From Blautia sp. (GTDB taxonomy: Bacteria; Bacillota; Clostridia; Lachnospirales; Lachnospiraceae), in contig JAUUSJ010000175.1 in assembly GCA_030841965.1 (NCBI GenBank), forward strand, positions 1 to 7,827: a DNA stretch of 7,827 bases, given 5' to 3'. The notes under the pieces are model-generated. The model had not been told where the DNA came from and made no database searches. It was given only the letters and a program-made list of their open reading frames with translations. Shown here in pieces: positions 1 to 5,968 of the stretch. The stretch's first letter is position 1. Each line of letters opens with the position of its first letter. The position numbers were made by a program, and so were the translations under genes.

Positions 1-21
1 GGCGGCAAAAATCAGCGTATG

Positions 22-75
22 TCGAAAAATCGTGGGAACGAACGTGTTTTTGGGATAGATATCTCCTCGCTCTCT
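22..75 (+). repeat. Left arm of a long imperfect inverted repeat spanning the window
   Basis: This stretch begins TCGAAAAATCG (22-32) and ends with a 19-bp block beginning AGATATCTCC (57-75). Both blocks recur in the same order on the opposite strand at 7773-7827, with one mismatch in the 19-bp block. The 24-25 bp between the blocks is only loosely similar. No convincing gene is visible in 1-187. Confidence 0.6.
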
Positions 76-187
76 TAGCGTCTGTCCCCATATCCCTATT
101 TTCACTATCCATCCCCTTATATTACTCAAATATTTTACCAATTCTTGCTTATATCTCTCAAAATACTGTCAAATTCTAGGTTTTTCC

Positions 188-216
188 TTGATATTTCCTG
201 TTTATTCGTATATAAT
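188..216 (+). promoter_or_regulatory. Sigma-A-type promoter for the glycosyltransferase gene
   Basis: TTGATA (188-193) and a perfect TATAAT (211-216) are separated by 17 bp. Transcription would start near 223 and leave a leader of about 180 nt before the ATG at 405. This is the best promoter match on the plus strand of the window. Confidence 0.75.
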
Positions 217-244
217 GATTACGTTTAGATAATTTAGATAAAGT

Positions 245-300
245 GACAATATCCGTCAGTTTTAGTCAAATTTATCAAATGTCAAAAGCTAAATATTGTC
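245..300 (+). promoter_or_regulatory. Possible stem in the glycosyltransferase leader
   Basis: GACAATAT (245-252) pairs exactly with ATATTGTC (293-300). Just inside it, TTTAG can pair with CTAAA. The stem lies wholly within the predicted 5' leader. It matches no riboswitch class that I recognise, so a regulatory role is inference. Confidence 0.3.
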
Positions 301-346
301 CATATAAAATGATATATAGTACGCCAAATTGGGGATACTATTATAT

Positions 347-365
347 GAGTCAGAACACCTGACTC
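347..365 (+). promoter_or_regulatory. Hairpin upstream of the glycosyltransferase ribosome site
   Basis: GAGTCAG (347-353) and CTGACTC (359-365) form a perfect 7-bp stem around a 5-nt loop, about 26 nt before the GAAGGAGG ribosome site (391-398). No U-run follows, so it is not a terminator. It could be an operator or a leader structure. Confidence 0.4.
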
Positions 366-404
366 TTCATTGAAAGGGCATTAAACACGAGAAGGAGGTT
401 TTTT

Positions 405-1364
405 ATGCTTCTATCCGTTATTGTTCCTTGTTATAACGAGGGAAAAGTAATTGAACTCACACATAAGGAAATCCGCAAGGTTTTGAATGAAGATGCCACT
501 CGCTCTGATTATGAATACGAAGTAATCTATGTAAATGACGGAAGCCAGGATAATACCATCGATATTATTGAGAACTTTAGCAAAGGAGATTCCCATAGCA
601 AATATATTTCTTTTAGCCGAAATTTTGGCAAAGAAAGTGCAATGCTCGCAGGACTCACTTACGCAGGTGGAGATTGTGTTGTTATTATGGATGCGGACTT
701 ACAGCATCCTCCGAGGTTAATTCCAACCTTACTACAGTACTATAGAGAGGGATATGACCAAGTTATCACAAAACGAACTCGAACAGGAGATAACAAGATT
801 CGTACTGCTTTCAGCCGCCTTTATTATCGCTTGGTAAATAGCTTGGTAGACGTAGAACTTCTAGACGGAGTTGGAGATTTTAGATTGCTAAGTCGACGCG
901 CAGTGGATGCTCTCTTATCTATGTCTGAGTATAATCGTTTCTCTAAAGGTCTATTTTCCTGGATTGGATTTAAATGCAAAGTAATCCAGATTGAAAACAG
1001 CGAGAGAGTTGCCGGAGAGACAAAATGGTCTTTTCGCTCCCTCTTACAATACGGCATCGACGGAATGATTTCCTTCAATAATAAGCCTCTGCGCATCTGC
1101 TTCCTTTTTGGCAGTATATGTATCGGCTTTAGCATTATCTATATTCTATACTTGCTCATTAATATGTTTCTCCACGGGATTGACTCCCCAGGATATATCA
1201 CGACAATCTTTGCCGTTCTATTTATGGGTGGAGTACAGCTTTTTTCAATTGGAGTATTAGGCGAATATATTGGGCGGATTTACTATGAGGTAAAGAAAAG
1301 ACCCCATTTCTTAATAGACAAGACCAATATAGAAAAGCCTAAAAATTCAATGACCCATAACTAA
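405..1364 (+). CDS. Family 2 glycosyltransferase, DPM1/GtrB-like, membrane anchored
   Basis: The 319-residue protein probably moves a sugar from a nucleotide donor to a lipid (polyprenyl phosphate) carrier at the inner face of the membrane. The N-terminal GT-A domain has VPCYNE (7-12), NDGS (44-47) and DADLQHPP (96-103), whose D96 and D98 form the metal/nucleotide DxD. GDFRL (157-161) and ETKW (205-208) match conserved positions of the polyprenyl-phosphate subgroup. Two C-terminal membrane helices (about 229-254 and 264-288) precede the family tail GEYIGRIYYEVKKRP. Length is usual for GtrB/CsbB-type enzymes. The start is fixed by GAAGGAGG 7 nt upstream. The gene has its own promoter, and no partner flippase or second transferase lies in the window, so the sugar and final acceptor cannot be read from context. 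Roles in wall, teichoic acid or glycolipid decoration are all possible. Confidence 0.9.
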   Translation: MLLSVIVPCYNEGKVIELTHKEIRKVLNEDATRSDYEYEVIYVNDGSQDNTIDIIENFSKGDSHSKYISFSRNFGKESAMLAGLTYAGGDCVVIMDADLQHPPRLIPTLLQYYREGYDQVITKRTRTGDNKIRTAFSRLYYRLVNSLVDVELLDGVGDFRLLSRRAVDALLSMSEYNRFSKGLFSWIGFKCKVIQIENSERVAGETKWSFRSLLQYGIDGMISFNNKPLRICFLFGSICIGFSIIYILYLLINMFLHGIDSPGYITTIFAVLFMGGVQLFSIGVLGEYIGRIYYEVKKRPHFLIDKTNIEKPKNSMTHN

Positions 1365-1673
1365 AGTCATGAGTATCTGAGCTAATACTAGTACATTCAG
1401 CTCTTAAAATTCAGAGTAAGTATTTAGAATAAATTCAACAATGTTACACAACTTTATTAACAAGCGGCAATCTTTATCATTTTTCCAATAAAATACACAA
1501 GGTTGTCTCTTTTCCTCATAGTTATATCCGTATTATCTTACAGCTTTACTATGATTTTGAGTATATCTTCTATGTTTACACATTTTTTTACTCAAAATTT
1601 CATTTTTCTATTTGCTGTATATGACTTTTCAGTTATACTTTTAGTTGGATATGGCTATGATATCATAATTATT
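1365..1673. other. Intergenic region between glycosyltransferase and repressor operon
   Basis: No convincing gene is present. A 72-codon frame from a TTG at 1503 runs into the repressor gene in another frame, has no ribosome site and codes only low-complexity hydrophobic residues. A short inverted repeat (GAGCT/AGCTC near 1380-1403) follows the glycosyltransferase but lacks a U-run, so no clear terminator separates the two units. The 3' half holds the candidate operator hexamers described at 1516-1667. Confidence 0.5.
1516..1667 (+). promoter_or_regulatory. Candidate repressor operators upstream of the first blaI
   Basis: TCATAG (1516-1521), CTATGA (1549-1554) and a perfect 12-bp palindrome TATGATATCATA (1656-1667) lie upstream of the repressor gene. 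The palindrome contains TATGAT, a fair -10 box, but no good -35 sits 16-18 bp upstream, so the promoter is uncertain. The same hexamers flank the promoter of the second blaI (4767-4791). The TACA/TGTA dyads typical of classical BlaI operators were not seen. Autoregulation is usual in this family; that these exact sites are the operators is inference. Confidence 0.4.
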
Positions 1674-1689
1674 AAGGAGGAGTGTTCTT

Positions 1690-2067
1690 ATGAGCAGAAC
1701 ATTAAGCGCTACAGAATTTGATATTATGTGTTATTTCTGGGAGGTATTTGAGGAAGGCGAAAAAGGTTTCGCAGATGTCATGACATACTTCCGTACCACC
1801 CAAGGTAGAGAATGGTCAAAACAAACCTTGAATATTTTTCTACTCAGATTAATAGACAAGGGATTATTACAATTTAGAAAAGTTGGAAATCGGAAATATT
1901 ATCTCGCTAAAATGAGCCGACCAGAGTACGATAAGCTCTGTGCACAGGAAGCTTTGAAGAAATCATTTGATGGTAATCTTCCAAAATTCCTCGCTGCTTT
2001 AACTGGAGAAGAAAAACTTTCTGAGGTAGACGAGCAGGAGCTTCTAGAGTATATTAAGAACAAATAG
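1690..2067 (+). CDS. BlaI/MecI/CopY-family transcriptional repressor
   Basis: The protein has 125 residues, the normal length for the family. The N-terminal winged helix (about 1-75) starts LSATEFDIMCYFWE and contains the recognition region SKQTLNIFLLRLIDKGLL followed by the wing FRKVGNRKYY. The C-terminal part (about 76-125) is the usual helical dimerisation segment, with FLAALTGEE near residues 100-108. The gene starts 9 nt after a perfect AAGGAGG (1674-1680). It lies 26 bp upstream of an M56 metallopeptidase gene, the standard arrangement in which the peptidase signals inactivation of the repressor. It should repress its own operon and possibly distant genes such as envelope-stress or resistance genes. 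It is a clear paralogue of the repressor at 4273-4644, roughly half identical by eye, sharing motifs such as FRKVGN, CAQE and KFLAALTGE. Confidence 0.9.
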   Translation: MSRTLSATEFDIMCYFWEVFEEGEKGFADVMTYFRTTQGREWSKQTLNIFLLRLIDKGLLQFRKVGNRKYYLAKMSRPEYDKLCAQEALKKSFDGNLPKFLAALTGEEKLSEVDEQELLEYIKNK

Positions 2068-2093
2068 ACGGTAAATTTTAAAAGAGTGGTATT

Positions 2094-3440
2094 ATGCTTC
2101 TATTACTTATCATGACTTTAGCTGGCTCTATCCCCCTAGTATGTTATCTCATTTTTTCTCACATTCTAGGGGATAGATTTCCGGTAAGATTTTATATGTT
2201 CATCTTAAGAGTAGCCATCATCTTCTACTTATGTCCATTTCAAGTTTTGAAATATCTGTTACCAGAAAAACTAATCAGTCTGTCTCACAACTTTGGGGTA
2301 GAGACATATACAAGAACATTAAACACAGTGAACCATGTTAATATGCAAAAAATCGATGGAAATTATCTTATATACCCAAACTATGTTTTGTTCATGTATA
2401 TCGTCTGTTTGTTGGCATTTACAGTCTGTGCGTTTGTCACTTGGTTTCGATACTTTCGCAGTCATAGAGAACTTCTTCTCTCATCGGATATAATAGATGG
2501 TGAGGATATAGGCAAATTTATCGATGAACATCCTCAATTTAAAAAATTACGTCGGAAAAGCTTTTTTGTCTTTGAACAAGAATACGCAGATACACCTTTT
2601 GCTGTAGGGTTTCGCTTTACATCTATTGTTCTTCCAAAACAGAAGTTCAGTCAAAAACAAAAAGAATATATCTACTCCCATGAGCTTTCTCACATCCTCC
2701 ACCATGATGTTATATGGAAAGCGCTATGTACAATGGCCGTCTTATTACATTGGTATAATCCTCTCGTTTACATACTTGCGTCACACCATTCCAATTTCTG
2801 TGAATATTACGCAGATGAGTATTGCACAGAATACATGTCTAAGGATGAGCAAAAGGATTATATCGGATTTATTGTGAGATTAACAAGAATAAACTCCTAT
2901 GAGAGCGAGTATAATATTCCGAGCTTTTCCAACTCACTTACAGGAGGGAAGGAATCGATGAAAAAAAGAATTGACTTTATTTTTAATAAAAGAAAGCCTA
3001 ATAAAGTAATCAGGGGATTTTCAATTCTTTGCTTGTGTTTGATGATTCTAATGAGTAGTATGACAGTATTCGCCTACGAGGGTGGCATTGAAGATAATAT
3101 GCCTTTAGAGGAAAAAGGAAATTCTATAGATACTGAAGTTACATATACAACTGATACTACTGACATATCTGTATATAATACAGATTTAGAGCTTTCTGAA
3201 TCCTGTTCCTATTTTGTAGATGAAGATGGAAACGTTATACTTCTGCCTGAAGAAAATATTGAACCATATGCCCTTTGCATTCATTCTTACGTAAAAGGTA
3301 GTAAACAAGTCCATAGTAAAAATACTAAGACTGGCAGTTGTGTAATAAAATATTATGATGCTCAAATCTGCACAAAATGTCATAAGTGCATTACAGGTGA
3401 TTTAGTTAATACTGCTACTTGGACAAAGTGCCCTCATTAG
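2094..3440 (+). CDS. M56-family (BlaR1/MecR1-like) membrane metallopeptidase sensor
   Basis: The 448-residue protein is an integral-membrane zinc peptidase expected to sense an outside signal and trigger loss of the upstream BlaI repressor. Membrane helices lie at about 1-25, 32-56, 95-118 and 305-327. The zinc site HELSH (196-200) sits in the cytoplasmic loop, and E237 in CEYYADEYC is the likely third ligand. BlaR1 proper ends in a class D beta-lactamase-like domain of roughly 250 residues. Here only about 120 residues follow the last helix: a Thr/Asp-rich linker (about 345-365) and a module with C395, H397, H407, C416, C426, C429, C432, C446 and a final CPH. That module could bind metal or be disulfide-linked, so beta-lactam sensing is unlikely. 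The ribosome site is weak (AAGAGTGG), suggesting coupling to the repressor 26 bp upstream. No terminator directly follows; transcription may run on to 4196. Confidence 0.88.
   Translation: MLLLLIMTLAGSIPLVCYLIFSHILGDRFPVRFYMFILRVAIIFYLCPFQVLKYLLPEKLISLSHNFGVETYTRTLNTVNHVNMQKIDGNYLIYPNYVLFMYIVCLLAFTVCAFVTWFRYFRSHRELLLSSDIIDGEDIGKFIDEHPQFKKLRRKSFFVFEQEYADTPFAVGFRFTSIVLPKQKFSQKQKEYIYSHELSHILHHDVIWKALCTMAVLLHWYNPLVYILASHHSNFCEYYADEYCTEYMSKDEQKDYIGFIVRLTRINSYESEYNIPSFSNSLTGGKESMKKRIDFIFNKRKPNKVIRGFSILCLCLMILMSSMTVFAYEGGIEDNMPLEEKGNSIDTEVTYTTDTTDISVYNTDLELSESCSYFVDEDGNVILLPEENIEPYALCIHSYVKGSKQVHSKNTKTGSCVIKYYDAQICTKCHKCITGDLVNTATWTKCPH
3136..3186 (+). repeat. 9-bp-period coding repeat in the peptidase linker
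   Basis: The linker just outside the last membrane helix reads YTTDTTDISVYNTD, built on codons ACT-GAT-ACT and ACT-GAC-ATA. The same 9-bp unit (ACTGATATA) dominates the noncoding tract 3551-3911 downstream. Confidence 0.45.
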
Positions 3441-3550
3441 GTTGAGATTAGTTGTAGTAGATATTTTTATATATAGAGAAACCCTAGCAAAATTTTTTAA
3501 TCTTGTATCAAAGATAAAGACTTAATTTAAATAAGAACTATCAAAATATA

Positions 3551-3911
3551 GTTGATATAGATAATATAGATGATACGACTGATATATTTTATACGACCGA
3601 TACAATTAATATAATATATCAAGTATACATCAAGCTTGTTGGTAATGAATAGGTTGCTTTTGTAATGCAATTACAATTAATATAATATAAAATGTATACC
3701 TAAAACTAGTATAATTCATATAGCTAGTATAATTGATATCTGGTGTACCTAACACAACCAGTATAATCAATATAATTTGTATTACAAATATAGCTGACAC
3801 GACTGGTATAACCGACGTAATTCATATGACTAGTATAACTAATTAATATAACTAGTATAACTGATATAACCAGTGCAATCGATATAACTGGTATGTTTTG
3901 TAGAATTAATG
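3551..3911 (+). repeat. Degenerate 9-bp tandem repeat tract, consensus CTRRTATAA
   Basis: The AT-rich tract is built from diverged copies of a 9-bp unit such as CTAGTATAA and CTGATATAA. Best order is at 3830-3890, where units follow one another at exactly 9 bp, for example CTAGTATAA, CTGATATAA, CCAGTGCAA, TCGATATAA. Farther left the period is broken by insertions. Translated in register the unit gives T-[SD]-I, but stops interrupt every frame, so the tract is not a gene today. The units create many TATAAT-like hexamers that might act as stray -10 elements. Positions 3441-3550 between the peptidase gene and this tract show nothing recognisable. Confidence 0.6.
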
Positions 3912-3923
3912 AGATTGATATAT

Positions 3924-4196
3924 CTGTGATATACCTTCACCAGTATATCGCAGCTTCTCCCTATCAGAGAGACAAATAGATAACTAAATATTTACACTAT
4001 CTGATAGGGATTTACTAAAATTTGGTATGTTCTTATCTGCCTTCCTATTCAATTCATTCATGGCAGATAAGTTCACATACATAACTCGATTCGGGGAACG
4101 TCGCAACTCCTATTCTTGGCGGCGTTCCTTCCTTTCCAACGAAACTTCCTTTTGCCACTTCTTTTCATCACATCTCCTGGCAAAAGGAAGTTTTTT
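3924..4196 (+). ncRNA. Candidate structured RNA: five consecutive hairpins ending in a terminator
   Basis: Five non-overlapping inverted repeats follow head to tail. Stems are 3924-3934/3943-3953 (11 bp, one G-U), 3958-3968/4000-4010 (11 bp, perfect), 4032-4041/4062-4071 (10 bp, perfect), 4095-4104/4119-4128 (10 bp, one G-U) and 4142-4157/4178-4193 (16 bp, perfect). The last has a T-run. The loops of the last three are pyrimidine rich on this strand, and two share TCCTATTC. A 63-codon frame at 4027-4218 only reads through these stems and has no ribosome site. The structure could be an independent small RNA, the long 3' end of the peptidase mRNA, or a DNA-level element. No specific promoter was identified. 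Confidence 0.35.
4142..4196 (+). terminator. Strong rho-independent terminator, plus strand
   Basis: A perfect 16-bp stem (AAACTTCCTTTTGCCA at 4142-4157 with its complement at 4178-4193) has a 20-nt loop and is followed by T-rich DNA (4191-4196). It is the first convincing plus-strand terminator after the peptidase gene, about 700 bp downstream of its stop. Confidence 0.8.
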
Positions 4197-4215
4197 CCGT
4201 TATAAAAAAATTCAC

Positions 4216-4264
4216 TAAAAAAAGTCACCTCATAGCAATCTCCCCACTATGAAGCAACTCTTTT
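4216..4264 (-). terminator. Rho-independent terminator of the second blaI
   Basis: Read on the minus strand, the segment complementary to 4247-4259 pairs with that complementary to 4223-4235. This gives 13 bp with three G-U pairs and an 11-nt loop, followed by a run of seven T (4217-4223). It starts just after the stop codon at 4273 and ends the minus-strand unit. Confidence 0.75.
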
Positions 4265-4272
4265 GAAACTTC

Positions 4273-4644
4273 CTATTTATTAAGAATATAAGCAATTAAC
4301 GATTCTTCGTCCAATTTGGCAACTCTGGCTTCTCCTGTCAAAGCCGCAAGAAATTTTGTGAGCTTTCCATCGTAAGTCTCATCCAAAATCTCCTGTGCAC
4401 AAAATCTTTCATATTCTCTCTTTGTCATATTTACTTTGTAAAACTTTTTATTTCCGACTTTTCTAAATCTAAGTAAATTTTTCTGAATTAATCGTGTCAA
4501 AAACGTATTCAATGTTTGCTTTTTCCAAAGCTTCCCCTGTTCATTCTGAAAGTAATTCATAAGCTCAGAAAACCCCTTCTCATCTTCCGTCTCCCAAAAA
4601 TGGCACATAATTTCATACTCTGTGTCACTCAATGTTTTACTCAT
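4273..4644 (-). CDS. BlaI/MecI-family repressor, orphan copy
   Basis: The 123-residue winged-helix repressor is paralogous to the one at 1690-2067. It starts MSKTLSDTEYEIMCHFWE, has the recognition region KKQTLNTFLTRLIQKNLL, the wing FRKVGNKKFYKV and the C-terminal KFLAALTGEA. The ATG at 4644 is chosen over an ATG 36 bp upstream because a strong AAGGAGGT lies 7 nt before it and the protein then aligns with its paralogue from the first residue. No M56 gene adjoins it, so it may respond to the peptidase at 2094-3440 or to one elsewhere. It has its own promoter-like site (4780-4807) and terminator (4216-4264), so it can be transcribed alone. The rpn gene upstream lies on the same strand with no clear terminator, so read-through is possible. 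Confidence 0.88.
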   Translation of the reverse strand: MSKTLSDTEYEIMCHFWETEDEKGFSELMNYFQNEQGKLWKKQTLNTFLTRLIQKNLLRFRKVGNKKFYKVNMTKREYERFCAQEILDETYDGKLTKFLAALTGEARVAKLDEESLIAYILNK

Positions 4645-4766
4645 CGGGATACCTCCTTTTTGCCCCTTCCAGAGAAACAAGCGAACGGTTCAACTAGGCA
4701 ATTAACCACTCCATCTTATCTTCACCGTGCACTGCTTAATATTAATTGTTACATTTTTATTACCAA

Positions 4767-4807
4767 CTATGACAAGTTCATTATATCATAGGAAAGAAAA
4801 AATGCAA
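4767..4807 (-). promoter_or_regulatory. Promoter and dyad operator of the orphan blaI
   Basis: On the minus strand a perfect TATAAT (4780-4785) lies 16 bp downstream of a weak -35 TTGCAT (4802-4807). The -10 sits inside a dyad, CTATGA (4767-4772) and TCATAG (4786-4791), with a 13-bp centre. A repressor on this dyad would cover the -10 and start site. The same hexamers occur upstream of the first blaI. The leader would be about 130 nt. Confidence 0.5.
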
Positions 4808-4844
4808 GCATAGGAATAAGAATTTAATTCGATTTTCGCCTTTT

Positions 4845-5087
4845 TTACTCTTCCTTTAATATCCATTTTTTTACAATATCTATATCTGTATTTACCGCTT
4901 TTGCAATATCCTCCATAGTCATTCCCATTTCTGCTAATGTTATTGCTGTTTCTTTTCTTGCATTGATTTTTCCTTCGACTCTTCCTTCCGCTCTTCCTTC
5001 AACTCTTCCTTCTGCTCTTCCTTTTGCTCTTGCTTCTTCCTGCTTTACTTGCATATCTTTTTCATAACTATACTCCATGGTCAACAT
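4845..5087 (-). CDS. Predicted intragenic antitoxin RpnS-like protein, copy A (80 aa)
   Basis: An in-frame ATG at codon 222 (5085-5087) is preceded, 6 nt away, by GAGGTG (5094-5099), a strong Shine-Dalgarno match. Translation would give an 80-residue protein starting MLTMEYSYEKDMQ that contains the five four-residue repeats and the C-terminal helical tail. In E. coli Rpn systems a separately made C-terminal RpnS inhibits the full-length toxin and dimerises through a helix carrying variable four-residue repeats. The architecture here matches. Internal translation itself is inference from sequence. A second in-frame ATG at codon 225 is also within reach of the site. Confidence 0.6.
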   Translation of the reverse strand: MLTMEYSYEKDMQVKQEEARAKGRAEGRVEGRAEGRVEGKINARKETAITLAEMGMTMEDIAKAVNTDIDIVKKWILKEE

Positions 5088-5750
5088 ATTACGCACCTCA
5101 CTTCCCTTTCTTTTCAGATACTCCACCAAAATACCATTCTCAATACAATCATTTATCGCATCTTTAATTCCAGTTTTACTGCCCTTTTTTTGATACTCTC
5201 TCACCTTACCCACAAAAATACTATACTCTTTTAATATTGGACATTTCTCCAATATCTTATGCGCTTTATTCGAGTTAATATTAAACACCTTAACTTTTAG
5301 CTCCAGATTCTCTTTCCCGTCAGCATCTAAAAAAGCATCCGATAATAATAACTCTTGCTCTAACGGTCTATTCCTCGTGCCATTATAAAACACATAGAAC
5401 TCTGGTGTTGGAATCTTCACAAGCGTTGTCTTATACTTCACATTATCATCTGTCAATTGCTCATAGGCTCTCCCTGCATACATAAGACATCTCAGTGGCA
5501 TATTGGGATTTACCGTACTTTGATGCTCTCCAAACACAATCACTTTTCCATTTACTTCAAAAGATATATCATTTCTGAAATTTTTATACAATACCTCATC
5601 CACTTTTATCTTACGAATCATGGATGTATCTTGTATATCAGTATCATGCAAGGCATTATACAAACTTAATAAATTTTCCGTTGCCGTCTCATCGCTGTAA
5701 AATAAATCAACAAATACACTATCCTTATATTCCCTATTCTCTTTTTCCAT
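4845..5750 (-). CDS. rpn: Rpn-family PD-(D/E)XK nuclease, copy A (predicted toxin, full length)
   Basis: The 301-residue protein belongs to the Rpn/YhgA-like family (recombination-promoting nuclease/putative transposase), DNA endonucleases that are toxic and linked to phage defence in E. coli. The N-terminal nuclease core shows NDISF with D61 and FGEHQS with E75 and Q77, the D...ExQ signature. Residues 222-301 form the variable C-terminal domain: a Glu/Lys-rich helix with five four-residue units (AKGR, AEGR, VEGR, AEGR, VEGK at 242-261) and a helix-turn-helix-like tail (about 265-298). The start has a GGGAGGGG ribosome site 6-8 nt upstream and a promoter at 5822-5851. No clear terminator precedes the orphan blaI 200 bp downstream. 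The first 221 codons are identical in DNA to copy B at 6683-7552. Nuclease assignment is firm at family level; toxicity and defence are inferred from E. coli homologues. Confidence 0.88.
   Translation of the reverse strand: MEKENREYKDSVFVDLFYSDETATENLLSLYNALHDTDIQDTSMIRKIKVDEVLYKNFRNDISFEVNGKVIVFGEHQSTVNPNMPLRCLMYAGRAYEQLTDDNVKYKTTLVKIPTPEFYVFYNGTRNRPLEQELLLSDAFLDADGKENLELKVKVFNINSNKAHKILEKCPILKEYSIFVGKVREYQKKGSKTGIKDAINDCIENGILVEYLKRKGSEVRNMLTMEYSYEKDMQVKQEEARAKGRAEGRVEGRAEGRVEGKINARKETAITLAEMGMTMEDIAKAVNTDIDIVKKWILKEE
4968..5027 (-). repeat. Coding minisatellite, five 12-bp units (xEGR)
   Basis: Residues 242-261 are five four-residue units of the form [AV]-[KE]-G-[RK], encoded by 12-bp near-repeats. 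Copy B has only two units (6806-6829), a net loss of 36 bp that keeps the frame. Confidence 0.9.
5094..5099 (-). promoter_or_regulatory. Internal ribosome binding site in rpn copy A
   Basis: GAGGTG on the minus strand lies exactly 6 nt before the in-frame ATG at codon 222. It is identical in copy B at 6896-6901. Confidence 0.6.
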
Positions 5751-5821
5751 CTTTCTTCCCCTCCCTTTCCTTATTCGCTACTCCAATCCTTTCCCTAACA
5801 CAATATCCTTCATTTATTTTT

Positions 5822-5851
5822 ATGATAACATATGTCCTATTCTCTAAGCAA
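5822..5851 (-). promoter_or_regulatory. Promoter of rpn copy A
   Basis: On the minus strand TTGCTT (5846-5851) and TATCAT (5822-5827) are 18 bp apart. The site sits at the far edge of the duplicated cassette, so each copy carries its own promoter. The -35 is only a partial match. Confidence 0.5.
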
Positions 5852-5894
5852 GCACACTATTAAAAAAACTTTGTCATGTGTAACGCCATTCATT

Positions 5895-5914
5895 CCACGG
5901 TCTAAAGACCATGG
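5895..5914. repeat. Short palindromic hairpin, possible IS200/IS605-type end remnant
   Basis: CCACGGTCTAAAGACCATGG forms a 9-bp stem with a 2-nt loop; its single imperfection becomes a G-U pair on the minus strand. GGTCT/AGACC hairpins of this kind are common at ends of IS200/IS605 elements in Clostridia. No transposase or TnpB lies nearby, so this would be at most a relic. The assignment is resemblance only. Confidence 0.3.
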
Positions 5915-5968
5915 ATTTTCTGGCTAAATTATTATATTATAAAATGATAAGGGTTATTAATCTCTGTG

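Larger units (their letters stand above)
4843..5853. repeat. Direct repeat copy A carrying an rpn gene
   Basis: This 1-kb segment recurs at 6681-7655 in the same orientation. It includes the whole rpn gene, about 100 bp of upstream DNA and 2 bp past the stop. By eye the copies differ by six substitutions and one 36-bp indel. Homology fades beyond 5853, where short matches continue to about 5872. No terminal inverted repeats or target duplications were recognised, so this is a duplicated gene cassette, not a proven transposon. Confidence 0.85.

Noticed and set aside
1380..1405. Terminator after the glycosyltransferase gene
   Set aside because: The stem is only 5 bp with a long loop and is followed by mixed A/T rather than a T-run.
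1503..1721. 72-codon hydrophobic reading frame before and overlapping the first blaI
   Set aside because: It starts with TTG without a ribosome site, overlaps the repressor start in another frame, and its hydrophobicity follows from T-rich DNA.
4027..4218. 63-codon plus-strand reading frame
   Set aside because: It runs through three large inverted repeats and a terminator, has no ribosome site and shows no protein-like pattern.
4516..4791. 91-codon plus-strand frame opposite the orphan blaI
   Set aside because: It is an antisense shadow of the repressor gene and its promoter region, with no ribosome site.
4843..5853. Classical insertion sequence carrying a transposase
   Set aside because: The family is often labelled putative transposase, but no terminal inverted repeats or target duplications were found at either copy and the protein is a PD-(D/E)XK nuclease.
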